DNA of 64,000 bases. Source: JAZDJP01 sp043803805. Its GTDB lineage: Bacteria; Planctomycetota; JAZDJP01. The DNA is taken from NCBI GenBank assembly GCA_043803805.1, contig JAZDJP010000117.1:1-64000 (forward strand), in the 5' to 3' direction. Below, one piece after another: positions 33,853 through 42,429 of this stretch (positions are counted from its first letter, which is position 1; each line of letters begins with the position of its first letter). The translations under genes and the position numbers were made by a program. The notes beneath the pieces were generated by a model. That model did not search any database. It saw nothing but the letters and a program-made list of their open reading frames with translations, and had not been told where the DNA came from.

Positions 33853-34896
33853 TTATATCCCGCCGGACGTGTCGCGGAAGTGGTTATTTATCAGGAGGGT
33901 GTTCAGGCGCTCCCGGAGCGTTGCCTCCCCGGCCGTGAGACGAAGGGTGATTCGGAGGGCGAAAAAAGGGATGTCGGGGAGCCACTCCCGGCGGATTTTA
34001 ACCGCGTCCTTGCCGGTGGTCAGGATGACCGTGGCCCCGGACCGGCGCGCGGCCGCCGCCACCCCGGCGATGTCGTCCGCCCGGTAGGTGTGGTGGTCGG
34101 GAAAGAGGGAGGCGCTGGCCACCACCATCCCCAGCCGTGATGCGGTCGTCCGGAACGCCCGCGGATCGCCGAGGCCGCAACAGAGGTGGGTGCGCCGGCC
34201 GGCGAAACCATGTGCCGGAAGGGGATCGCCGCCCGTGAGGGGCATGAGGTCTTCCGGCGCGTGCCGGGCTTCCAAGAGGGGAACCGGGTTGATCCGGCGG
34301 ATTCTTTCGCGCAACGGGGGCAACGCGGATGCCTCCGTGAGGTCGGCGCGGGTGAGGAGAATCAGATGGGCCCGGGCGAGCGCCCGCACGGGCTCCCGGA
34401 GGGCGCCCGCCGGCAGGAGCCGGTCGTTCCCGAAACCTTCCGTGGCGCTCACGAGGACGATGTCGAGATCCCGGGCGATCCGCCGGTGTTGGAAGCCGTC
34501 GTCGAGAATGGCGACATCCGCCCCGGCCTTCCGGGCGCGGGTCGCGGATCGGAGGCGGTCGGGGTCGCAAAAGATCGGGACATCGGGGAGGAGCGCCGCC
34601 AATTCGAGGGTTTCATCGTTGGCCGGACCCGTCACGTTCGACGGCGGGACGGTTTCCAAGGGACGGTAGCCCCGGGAAAGAATGGACGGACGGCGGCCGT
34701 CGGCGGCGAGGGCGCGGGCGAGCCACGCCACGAAGGGGGTTTTTCCGGTTCCTCCCGCGGTGAGGTTTCCCACGCTGATGACCGGGAGGGGGGCCTTCCG
34801 TGTTTTCAGAATCCCGAGCCGGTATGCGGCATTGCGGGCGGCCACGGCGGCGGCATAGAACGGGACGGCGGGAAGGAGGAGCGGCGATGGAGTCAT
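33853..34896 (-). CDS. lpxK: tetraacyldisaccharide 4'-kinase
   Basis: 347 residues. The P-loop SVGNLTAGGTGKTPFV follows a short hydrophobic N terminus (residues 5-22) that anchors it to the inner membrane. ILDDGFQHRRIARDLDIVL is the LpxK signature. It phosphorylates the lipid A precursor at the 4' position, which shows that the organism makes lipid A. 21 bases separate it from accA. Confidence 0.95.
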   Translation of the reverse strand: MTPSPLLLPAVPFYAAAVAARNAAYRLGILKTRKAPLPVISVGNLTAGGTGKTPFVAWLARALAADGRRPSILSRGYRPLETVPPSNVTGPANDETLELAALLPDVPIFCDPDRLRSATRARKAGADVAILDDGFQHRRIARDLDIVLVSATEGFGNDRLLPAGALREPVRALARAHLILLTRADLTEASALPPLRERIRRINPVPLLEARHAPEDLMPLTGGDPLPAHGFAGRRTHLCCGLGDPRAFRTTASRLGMVVASASLFPDHHTYRADDIAGVAAAARRSGATVILTTGKDAVKIRREWLPDIPFFALRITLRLTAGEATLRERLNTLLINNHFRDTSGGI

Positions 34897-34917
34897 GTCA
34901 GGGTGTCCGGGCGCCCG

Positions 34918-35901
34918 TCAGGCTTTTGCGGCGGCCTGGGGGAGCTCAAGGAATTTTCCAAGACGCCGGTACTTGGCGTAGCGTTCCTCGAGGAGCTGGG
35001 GAACGGGTTTCCGGCCGAGTTCGTCCAGGTGGCGGAGGATGCTCGTTTTGACGTTGTCCGCCGCGACCTTCGGGTCGCAGTGGGCGCCGCCCAGGGGCTC
35101 CGGGATGATCTCCTCCGCGATGCCGAGCTCGCGAAGGTCGTTGGCGGAGATCCGGAGGGCCTCGGCGGCCGCGGCCTTCTTTTCGTTTGTCTTCCACAGA
35201 ATGGCCGCGCACCCCTCGGGGGAGATGACGGAATAGTAGGCATGCTCCTGGATGAGGATCCGGTCGGTGACGCCGATGCCCAGCGCCCCCCCGCTCCCGC
35301 CCTCGCCGATCACCAGGCTGATGAGGGGAATTCTCAGGCGCGCCATCTCGAGGAGGTTCCTGGCGATGATCTGGGCCTGGCCGCGCTCCTCGGCGCCGAT
35401 GCCGGGGTAGGCGCCCGGGGTGTCGATGAAACACACCACGGGGAGGCGGAATTTCTCGGCGAGCTTCATCTTCTGGAGGGCCTTCCGGTAGCCCTCGGGG
35501 TGGGCGCATCCGAAGTTCGTCATCAGGCGCTCACGGGTGGTCCGGCCCTTGCGATGGCCGACGAAGAGGAGGGGTTTCCCCTTCATCTTCGCGAAGCCGC
35601 ACACGATGGCCCGGTCATCGCCGAAGGAGCGGTCTCCGTGGAGTTCGAAAAAGTCGGTGAAGAGGAGTCGGATGTAGTCGGACGTGCTCGGCCGATCCTG
35701 ATGGCGCGCCAGCTGGACATGTTGCCACGGGGTGAGGTTGGAGAAGATTTCCCGTTTTTTCTCGGCGCAGACGGCCTTGAGCTTTTCGATCTCGCCGTCC
35801 AGATTGATGTGCTGGGAGGCGGCGTAACTCGACAGCTCCTCGATCCGGCGCTCGAGTTCCCGGATGGGGGCTTCAAAATCCAGTATAAACCCTTCTGGCA
35901 T
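34918..35901 (-). CDS. accA: acetyl-CoA carboxylase carboxyltransferase subunit alpha
   Basis: 327 residues. The N-terminal helical domain (ELERRIEELSSY, PWQHVQLARHQDRP) is followed by the crotonase-fold core FIDTPGAYPGIGAEERGQAQIIARNL and GEGGSGGALGIGVTDRI. It is the alpha subunit of the malonyl-CoA forming enzyme; accD is not in the window. The leader before it can form AATCC/GGATT pairing around its AAAGGA ribosome binding site. Confidence 0.97.
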   Translation of the reverse strand: MPEGFILDFEAPIRELERRIEELSSYAASQHINLDGEIEKLKAVCAEKKREIFSNLTPWQHVQLARHQDRPSTSDYIRLLFTDFFELHGDRSFGDDRAIVCGFAKMKGKPLLFVGHRKGRTTRERLMTNFGCAHPEGYRKALQKMKLAEKFRLPVVCFIDTPGAYPGIGAEERGQAQIIARNLLEMARLRIPLISLVIGEGGSGGALGIGVTDRILIQEHAYYSVISPEGCAAILWKTNEKKAAAAEALRISANDLRELGIAEEIIPEPLGGAHCDPKVAADNVKTSILRHLDELGRKPVPQLLEERYAKYRRLGKFLELPQAAAKA

Positions 35902-35933
35902 CGGGTGTTAATCCTTTCGGAGGATTGAAAATC

Positions 35934-36773
35934 CTATTCAGTATAACGAAGGATGTCGGCGTTGTAAAGGGTGGTTGTGATGTCTTGTGCGCTGGCCGGC
36001 CGGCCCTCCGGTTTCTTGGCCAGCATCCGGAGGATGATCTGGCTCGCCTCGATGGTCACCTGTCGATTCAGCGTTTCGGGGGGAGCGGGAGCGATGGTCA
36101 GATGATGATCGAGGAGTTGCTTGCGGTCGGTGACGACGAACGGCGGCCGGCCGGTCAGGATCTCATAGAACGTGGCGCCAAGGGCATAGAGGTCGGTGCG
36201 AGGGCCGAGGGATTTCCGGAGGATTTGCTCGGGGGCCATGTAGCTCGGGCTGCCTTGAATTCGGGATTTCGGGAAAAACCGCACCAGCCATATCCGGGCG
36301 GCGAGGGAGAAATCGATGATCTTGATCCGGTCGGGGGTGCGGATGAGGATGTTTTCGGGTTTGATGTCGAGATGGACGAATCCCTTCCGGTGGATGTAGC
36401 CCAGAATGTCCGTGAGGGCGAGAAACAGGGTTTTCAGGTCGGTATTGGAGGAGCGCGGATGCTTGAGGAGGTGAAACTTGAGCGTTTCCCCCTCGAAGTA
36501 TTCCCGCAGGAAATAGGGGGTGCCGTTCAGTGTGCCGTGCCGGAACATCCGGAGAAGGCCCGGATGCACCAGTTTCGAGGCGATGCGGTACTCGCGGAGA
36601 AACGCGCGCCGGAGCGACGCATCCTGCCGGGCGCGGGGCGTCAGGAATTTCACGGCGGCGGACCGTTCATTTCCCGATTGCACGGCGCGATAGATCGTTC
36701 CGGTTCCGCCCTCCTGGATCTTTTCGACGATGCGGAATCCGTCCACCGTGATGTTGAGATAGCCGTCCGGCAC
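35934..36773 (-). CDS. Ser/Thr protein kinase, cytoplasmic, DFS variant
   Basis: 279 residues, just the kinase domain without a membrane segment or extracellular sensor. The glycine loop EGGTGTIYRA, the ATP lysine in AAVKFL (Lys42), the catalytic loop HLDIKPENIL (Asp136) and YMAPEQI are present. The metal-binding DFG is DFS (Asp154-Phe-Ser156). The Asp is kept, so activity is possible. First gene of a run with accA, lpxK, leuC and leuD; the connection to those pathways is unclear. Confidence 0.9.
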   Translation of the reverse strand: MPDGYLNITVDGFRIVEKIQEGGTGTIYRAVQSGNERSAAVKFLTPRARQDASLRRAFLREYRIASKLVHPGLLRMFRHGTLNGTPYFLREYFEGETLKFHLLKHPRSSNTDLKTLFLALTDILGYIHRKGFVHLDIKPENILIRTPDRIKIIDFSLAARIWLVRFFPKSRIQGSPSYMAPEQILRKSLGPRTDLYALGATFYEILTGRPPFVVTDRKQLLDHHLTIAPAPPETLNRQVTIEASQIILRMLAKKPEGRPASAQDITTTLYNADILRYTE

Positions 36774-36904
36774 GAAGTCTCCCTCCCCGATAAGTGTTAT
36801 TGTAGCCGGACGCTCCGGTCAACACAAGAAAACGCGGGTGAGGGGGAGCTGCTTGCAGTTCGGCGCCGAATCGGTAGAATTCGGGGAAAATTGATTTTAC
36901 AACC

Positions 36905-37780
36905 ATGCCCTTTCATCCCTTTTCACGTGTGACCATTGTCGGCGTCGGCCTCATTGGGGGCTCTCTGGGGCTGGCCTTGAAACGCCGCGGCCTGGCGAAG
37001 GAAGTCGTCGGGGTGGGGTGGCGGGAGTCAACGCTGAATCTGGCCCGCCGGCGGGGGGCGATTGACCGATGGTCGCTCGACATCCGGGAGGGGGTGCGGG
37101 GCGCGGACCTGGTGGTCCTGGCCACCCGCATTGAGCTCATGGCGGACCTGGTCCGTCGGGCGCGGCCGGCCCTTGCGACGGGGTGTCTTCTCACCGATGT
37201 CGGCAGCACCAAGAATGCCCTTGTGCGGGAGATGGAGCGGATCGTGCCGGCGGGGACGGTGTTCGTGGGATCGCACCCGGTCGCGGGGTCCGAGAAGCGG
37301 GGCGTCGCCGCGGCACACCCGGGTCTTTTCGAGGGCGCCTGTTGCATCGTGACGCCGACGCGCCGGACGCCCCGGCATGCCCTCCGGCGGGTGGAAGGAC
37401 TCTGGCGGGCGCTCGGGGGCCGTGTGCGGCGGCTGGCCCCGTGCGTTCACGACCGCATCCTGGCCCGCGCGAGCCATCTGCCTCATCTGGCGGCCGCCGG
37501 GGTGGTGAGGAGGTTGCCGCCCGAGGCCGAGCCGTTCGTCGCCACGGGATTTCGGGACACGACCCGCGTCGCGGAAGGGGATCCGGAGGTCTGGACCGAT
37601 GTGTGCCTGTCCAATCGGCGCGAGATCGTGAATGCCCTGGTTGCGCTCGACCGGGAAATCCGGCGGATGGCCGCGGCGATACGCCGTGGCGACCGCCGGG
37701 CGGTCCTGGGGTTTCTCGGGGAGGCGGCGGAACGGCGCAGGCGCATCATCCGGCGGATCTTCGGGCCGCGGGAAAAATAA
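36905..37780 (+). CDS. tyrA: prephenate/arogenate dehydrogenase
   Basis: 291 residues. The Rossmann motif TIVGVGLIGGSLGLALKRRG (residues 9-28) is followed by TDVGSTKNALV, FVGSHPVAGSEKRGVAAA and, near the middle, HDRILARASHLPHLAAAGVV with the catalytic His. It makes hydroxyphenylpyruvate or tyrosine from prephenate/arogenate. It is divergent from the Ser/Thr kinase gene and 13 bases before purL. Confidence 0.93.
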   Translation: MPFHPFSRVTIVGVGLIGGSLGLALKRRGLAKEVVGVGWRESTLNLARRRGAIDRWSLDIREGVRGADLVVLATRIELMADLVRRARPALATGCLLTDVGSTKNALVREMERIVPAGTVFVGSHPVAGSEKRGVAAAHPGLFEGACCIVTPTRRTPRHALRRVEGLWRALGGRVRRLAPCVHDRILARASHLPHLAAAGVVRRLPPEAEPFVATGFRDTTRVAEGDPEVWTDVCLSNRREIVNALVALDREIRRMAAAIRRGDRRAVLGFLGEAAERRRRIIRRIFGPREK

Positions 37781-37793
37781 TGAAACGGAGCCC

Positions 37794-40661
37794 ATGAGCC
37801 ACCATCGCGTGTTTCGCATCGAAGTGGCATTGCGGCCGGACCTTCCGGACCCGGTCGGAAACCAGGTCATCGCGGACCTCCGGGAGCGAGGGGAGCGCCG
37901 GATCCGGTCCGTGCGTCTCGTTCAGATCTGCTGGATCCGGGGGGATATCGGATCCGGCGGGGCGGGGCGCGTGGCCCGCGAACTTCTCGCGGATCCGGTC
38001 TCCGAACGGCATGCCGTGGACGCGCCCGTCCTCCCGGTCGGGGGCCGGCACTGGATCGAGATCGTCCGCCGCCCGGGCGTCATGGATCCCGTGGAGGAGA
38101 GCATCCGGAAGGGGATCGCCGACCTGGGGATTTTCGTCGAGGCGGTCCGCACGGGCCGGCGGTACGTGGTGGAGGGCACGGCCGGTCCGGGGGATCTTCG
38201 GAAACTGGCGGAGCGGGGTTTTGCCAATCCTGTCATCGAGGAGGTTCTTGTGGACGAGGCGCTGGCGGCCCCGTTTGTTTCACCCCCGCCCGTTTCACAG
38301 GAGGTGCGCGTGGCGCCCCTCCGGCGGGCCTCCGCGCGGAAACTTCTCGACATCAGCCGGCGGGGCGGGCTCGCGCTGAATCTCCGGGAGATGCAGGCCG
38401 TCCAGCGGCACTATCGGAAACTGCGGCGTGAGCCGACGGACATCGAATTGGAGACCATCGCCCAGACGTGGTCCGAGCACTGCGTTCACAAGACCCTGAA
38501 GGGGAAGATCCATTTCCGCGGCGAGGTGATTGACAATTTACTCGCCTCCACAATCGCTCGCGCCACGAAGAAACTCGCCAAACCGTGGTGCGTATCGGTC
38601 TTCGTGGACAATTCGGGTGTCATCCGCTTCGACGGGAAACACGACGTCTGTTTCAAGGTGGAGACTCACAATCACCCGTCGGCCATCGAGCCCTACGGCG
38701 GCGCGGGGACGGGCATCGGCGGCGTCATCCGGGACATCCTCGGCACGGGTCTCGGGGCGAAGCCCATCCTCAATACCGATGTCTTCTGTTTCGGACCGCT
38801 CGACTACCCGGAGAAGAAGGTCCCGAAAGGGATTCTCCATCCCCGGCGCCTTTTCAAGGGGGTGGTCTCCGGCGTGCGCGACTACGGCAACCGGATGGGG
38901 ATTCCGACGTCGAGCGGGGCCATCTACTTTGACGAACGCTACCTGGGAAATCCTCTGGTGTACTGCGGGACGGTGGGGCTTCTTCCCCGGGGGCTGACGG
39001 AGCGGGAAGCGGCCAGGGGGGATCTTGTCGTCGCGATGGGGGGACGCACGGGGCGGGACGGCATCCACGGGGCGACATTCTCCTCCGAGGCCCTCCATAC
39101 GAAATCGGAGACGCTTTCCGGCGGGGCCGTCCAGATCGGGAATGCCATCACGGAGAAGCGCGTCCTGGATGTGTTGATCCAGGCCCGCGACCGCCGGCTC
39201 TACCGGGCCGTCACGGATTGCGGGGCGGGCGGATTTTCCTCTGCGGTGGGCGAGATGGGAAGGCGTCTGGGTGTCGAGGTCGATCTGGAAAAGGCGCCGT
39301 TGAAATACGCGGGGCTCACCTACGCCGAAATCTGGATTTCCGAGGCCCAGGAGAGGATGGTCCTGGCCGTGCCCCCGGAGCGCTGGCCGGCCCTCGACGC
39401 CCTCTGCCGGTCGGAGGGGGTGGAGGCGGTGGTCATCGGCAGGTTCACGGGGACCGGAAAGCTGGCGCTTCGCTACGCGGGCCGGCCGGTGGGCGAGTTG
39501 GACATGAAGTTCCTTCACGACGGGATTCCGCGTTTCGAGTGCCGGGCCGTCTGGAATCCGCCGAAGACCTCCGAGCCGGTTCTCCGTGAGGAACGCGACT
39601 ACAACAAGGCCTTGGCGGCCATCCTGGCGTCGGGAAATGTGGCGAGCAAGGAATGGGTCATCCGCCAGTACGATCACGAAGTCCAGGGGCGAAGTGTCCT
39701 CAAGCCCCTCATCGGCGCGGCGAACGACGGCCCCGGGGACGCGGTCATCATCTCCCCGGTGCGCGGATCGAATCGCGGGCTCGTGGTGGCCTGCGGGATG
39801 AATCCCTGCTACGGCGACATTGATCCTTACGCGATGGCGGCCTCCGCCATTGACGAGGCCTTGCGGCAGGTGGTGGCGGTGGGGGGCGATCTCGACGAGG
39901 TGGCGCTTCTGGATAATTTTTCATGGGGGTCCACGCGGGATCCGGAAAATATCGGGGCGCTCGTTCTGGCCTGCAAGGCCTGCCACGATTACTCGCTCGC
40001 CTACGGGGCGCCGTTCATCTCGGGGAAGGACAGCTTGAACAACGAATTCCGCCTCGGCGGAAAATTCATCTCCATCCCCCATTCGCTTCTGATTTCGAGC
40101 ATCGCGGTGATGAAGGACATCCGGAAGGCGATTTCCATGGATGCCAAGCGCCCGGGAAATCTGATTTATGCGGTTGGGCTTACGAAAAACGAGCTGGGCG
40201 GTTCGCATTTTCATCGTTTAAAGGGGAATCTCGGCAGGAATGCCCCGCAGGTGGACCCGGTCCTCGGCCGGAATGTCTTGACGACGCTTGCGCGAGCCAC
40301 GGCGCGGGGGCTGGTCCGGTCGGCCCATGACTGTAGCGAGGGGGGCCTCGCGGTCGCGGCCGCCGAGATGGCCTTCGCGGGGGATCTTGGAATGCGTCTC
40401 GATCTGAACGGGTTGCCGCGCGACGGCGGCGTGACACGGGTGTACCATGCGCTCTTCTCGGAGTCGAACTCGCGATTCCTGGTGGAGGTGGAATTCGGGA
40501 AACGGAAGGCATTCGAGCGGGTCATGAAGGACGTTCCCTGCGCGGCCCTCGGCAACGTCACCGCGCCTCGAACGCTGGCGATGATGTGGCGGGGAAAGAC
40601 CGTTCTCCGGGAGGACGTCCGGACGCTCAAGAAGGCATGGCAGGGGACGGTAAAGGGATAA
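37794..40661 (+). CDS. purL: phosphoribosylformylglycinamidine synthase, PurS-PurL fusion
   Basis: 955 residues from the ATG at 37794 (GGAG upstream). The catalytic small-PurL part (from about residue 190; ETIAQTWSEHCVHKT, CFKVETHNHPSAIEPYGGAGTGIGG, CGAGGFSSAVGEMG, HDCSEGGLAVAAAEMAFAG) is preceded by about 160 residues that look like two PurS-like units (FRIEVALRPDLPDPVGNQV and IEIVRRPGVMDPVEESIR). The glutaminase is a separate purQ. So PurS, usually a free 80-residue protein, is fused and apparently duplicated. It catalyses the fourth step of purine synthesis. Confidence 0.94.
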   Translation: MSHHRVFRIEVALRPDLPDPVGNQVIADLRERGERRIRSVRLVQICWIRGDIGSGGAGRVARELLADPVSERHAVDAPVLPVGGRHWIEIVRRPGVMDPVEESIRKGIADLGIFVEAVRTGRRYVVEGTAGPGDLRKLAERGFANPVIEEVLVDEALAAPFVSPPPVSQEVRVAPLRRASARKLLDISRRGGLALNLREMQAVQRHYRKLRREPTDIELETIAQTWSEHCVHKTLKGKIHFRGEVIDNLLASTIARATKKLAKPWCVSVFVDNSGVIRFDGKHDVCFKVETHNHPSAIEPYGGAGTGIGGVIRDILGTGLGAKPILNTDVFCFGPLDYPEKKVPKGILHPRRLFKGVVSGVRDYGNRMGIPTSSGAIYFDERYLGNPLVYCGTVGLLPRGLTEREAARGDLVVAMGGRTGRDGIHGATFSSEALHTKSETLSGGAVQIGNAITEKRVLDVLIQARDRRLYRAVTDCGAGGFSSAVGEMGRRLGVEVDLEKAPLKYAGLTYAEIWISEAQERMVLAVPPERWPALDALCRSEGVEAVVIGRFTGTGKLALRYAGRPVGELDMKFLHDGIPRFECRAVWNPPKTSEPVLREERDYNKALAAILASGNVASKEWVIRQYDHEVQGRSVLKPLIGAANDGPGDAVIISPVRGSNRGLVVACGMNPCYGDIDPYAMAASAIDEALRQVVAVGGDLDEVALLDNFSWGSTRDPENIGALVLACKACHDYSLAYGAPFISGKDSLNNEFRLGGKFISIPHSLLISSIAVMKDIRKAISMDAKRPGNLIYAVGLTKNELGGSHFHRLKGNLGRNAPQVDPVLGRNVLTTLARATARGLVRSAHDCSEGGLAVAAAEMAFAGDLGMRLDLNGLPRDGGVTRVYHALFSESNSRFLVEVEFGKRKAFERVMKDVPCAALGNVTAPRTLAMMWRGKTVLREDVRTLKKAWQGTVKG

Positions 40662-40666
40662 TTATC

Positions 40667-41536
40667 GTGAAGAAACTCGGGAAATTTGAATTCGCCAAGT
40701 ATCACGCGCTCGGGAACGACTACATCGTTGTTGACGAGCGGGGATTCGGGGTTCGTTTCACGCCGGACAACATCCGCCGGATCTGCCATCGGAACCTGGG
40801 GGTCGGATCGGACGGGATTCTGGCGTTCCGGCCGCTCCCCGGCGGCGCCTTCAATCTGCGCATTTTCAATCCGGACGGCTCCGAGGCGGAAAAGAGCGGC
40901 AACGGCCTGCGGATTTTCGCCCGGTTCGCCTGGGATTTGGGTTATGTCCGGAAACGCGACTTCCCGGTAAAGACGCTGGGCGGCGATGTCCGGGCGGAAT
41001 TGTTCCTTAAACGCGGAGATGTGGATGTCATCCGGGTGGAGATGGGCCGGGCGACGTTCGTCAGCCGCGAGATTCCCGTGGCCGGGCCCCGGCGCGAGGT
41101 GGTGGGGGAGGTGTTCCGCGCGGGTGGGCGCAATTTCCGGGCGACGTGCCTTTCGGTGGGGAATCCCCATTGCGTCATTTTCATGGGCCGGCTCGATGTG
41201 GGGGAACTCCGGCGGTATGGGCCGCTTCTCGAAAACCATGCGGCGTTCCCGAACCGGATCAACGTCCAGTTCGCCCGGGTTCGTTCCCGCCACGTGATTG
41301 ACGCGCTCATCTGGGAACGGGGCGCCGGCGAGACCATGGCCTCCGGATCGTCATCCTGCGCCGTGGCCGCGGCGGCGGTGAAAAACGGTCTTGCGGACGG
41401 GACGGTGAAAATACGCATGCCGGGCGGCATCATCCGGGTGGATGTGGGGCGTGATTTTTCCCTGCGCATGACGGGGCCGGCGACGCCGGTGTGCCGCGGA
41501 ACGCTCATGCCGTCGTTCGTCGCTCGTCACTCGTGA
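40667..41536 (+). CDS. dapF: diaminopimelate epimerase homolog lacking both catalytic cysteines
   Basis: 289 residues from the GTG at 40667 (AAAGGGA upstream); an ATG at 40637 inside purL is an alternative. The family blocks KYHALGNDYIVVD, GVGSDGIL, FNPDGSEAEKSGNG and WERGAGETMASGSSSCA are all clear. In DapF the catalytic Cys residues sit in xCGNG and ACG(T/S)G; here both are Ser (Ser77 and Ser226). The protein may therefore not be a normal epimerase. The last residues and stop codon come from a dispersed repeat (41523-41541). It is placed between purL and purQ. Confidence 0.85.
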   Translation: MKKLGKFEFAKYHALGNDYIVVDERGFGVRFTPDNIRRICHRNLGVGSDGILAFRPLPGGAFNLRIFNPDGSEAEKSGNGLRIFARFAWDLGYVRKRDFPVKTLGGDVRAELFLKRGDVDVIRVEMGRATFVSREIPVAGPRREVVGEVFRAGGRNFRATCLSVGNPHCVIFMGRLDVGELRRYGPLLENHAAFPNRINVQFARVRSRHVIDALIWERGAGETMASGSSSCAVAAAAVKNGLADGTVKIRMPGGIIRVDVGRDFSLRMTGPATPVCRGTLMPSFVARHS

Positions 41537-41541
41537 AACGC
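41523..41541. repeat. dispersed 19-mer at the dapF 3' end
   Basis: CTCGTCACTCGTGAAACGC at 41523-41541 is identical to 51241-51259. Here its TGA (41534-41536) is the stop codon of dapF. The second half of the palindrome seen at 51241-51295 is absent. Confidence 0.85.
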
Positions 41542-41571
41542 AACCCGGAGGGAAGGGGAGGTCGAATTCAT

Positions 41572-42342
41572 ATGAAACCGAGGGCGTTGATTCTCCGGAC
41601 GGCCGGAACGAATTGCGACGAGGAGACGGCGTTCGCCGTGGAAAAGGCGGGCGGCCGGGCCGATATCGTCCATGTCAACATCGTGGCCGGACGGGGTGGA
41701 AAGGGGCTTGCCGATTACGGAATGCTCATTCTTCCGGGGGGATTTTCCTACGGGGACGACGTCGCCTCGGGGAAAATCCTCGCCAATGAGATTCGGACGC
41801 GCCTCGGGGAGGGTCTTCTCGAGTTTCTCGCGGCGGGGAAGCTTGTCCTCGGCATCTGCAACGGTTTTCAGGTCCTTGTCAAGATGGGGCTTCTTCCGGG
41901 TTTCAGGCCGTTCGAGCCGCCCCCGGCCACCCTCATCCATAACGATTCCGGAAAATTCGAGGATCGCTGGGTGTGGCTCACGAGCGGCTCCAAACGATGC
42001 GTCTTCCTTCGGGGCGTCGAACGGATGTATCTGCCGATCGCCCATGGCGAAGGGAAATTCGTGCTTCGCGATGCCTCCCTGCTCGGGAAACTTCGGGCCA
42101 ACGGCCAGATCGCGATGCGGTACACCGACGGGAGGGGTTGGCGCGGCGGGTATCCGGTCAATCCCAACGGTTCGACGGATGACATCGCCGGAATCTGCGA
42201 TCCCACCGGGCGCATCTTCGGTCTCATGCCGCATCCGGAACGGCATGTCCTGTCCACCCAGCATCCCCGCTGGACCCGCGAGGGGCGGAAGAAGGAGGGG
42301 GATGGGCTGGCGGTGTTCCGCAACGCCGTGAAATATTTCTGA
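41572..42342 (+). CDS. purQ: phosphoribosylformylglycinamidine synthase glutaminase subunit
   Basis: 256 residues from the ATG at 41572 (GGGGAGG upstream). Class I glutamine amidotransferase: RTAGTNCDEE at the N terminus, ILPGGFSYGDDV, the nucleophile Cys in GICNGFQVL and the His/Glu pair in MPHPERHVL. It supplies ammonia to PurL. Last gene before a large hairpin and the convergent minus-strand cluster. Confidence 0.95.
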   Translation: MKPRALILRTAGTNCDEETAFAVEKAGGRADIVHVNIVAGRGGKGLADYGMLILPGGFSYGDDVASGKILANEIRTRLGEGLLEFLAAGKLVLGICNGFQVLVKMGLLPGFRPFEPPPATLIHNDSGKFEDRWVWLTSGSKRCVFLRGVERMYLPIAHGEGKFVLRDASLLGKLRANGQIAMRYTDGRGWRGGYPVNPNGSTDDIAGICDPTGRIFGLMPHPERHVLSTQHPRWTREGRKKEGDGLAVFRNAVKYF

Positions 42343-42425
42343 CCACGGAAACACGGAATTCCACTGAAACACGGAAGACGTTGTGGCAACTTCCGTGATT
42401 CCGTGGCGTCCCGTGTTTCCGTGGT
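42342..42425. terminator. large two-level hairpin between purQ and the convergent nucleotidyltransferase gene
   Basis: A perfect 15-base stem (ACCACGGAAACACGG, 42342-42356, with its complement at 42411-42425) encloses a second stem CACGGAA/TTCCGTG capped by GTTG/CAAC. It fills the 87-base gap between convergent stops and starts on the last base of the purQ stop. It is likely a bidirectional terminator or a palindromic repeat element. Confidence 0.65.
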
Positions 42426-42429
42426 GTTG

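Noticed and set aside
42342..42425. Large hairpin after purQ considered as an attC or an RNA gene
   Set aside because: Arms are perfectly paired without extrahelical bases and no GTTRRRY box is present; position between convergent genes fits a terminator or palindromic repeat.
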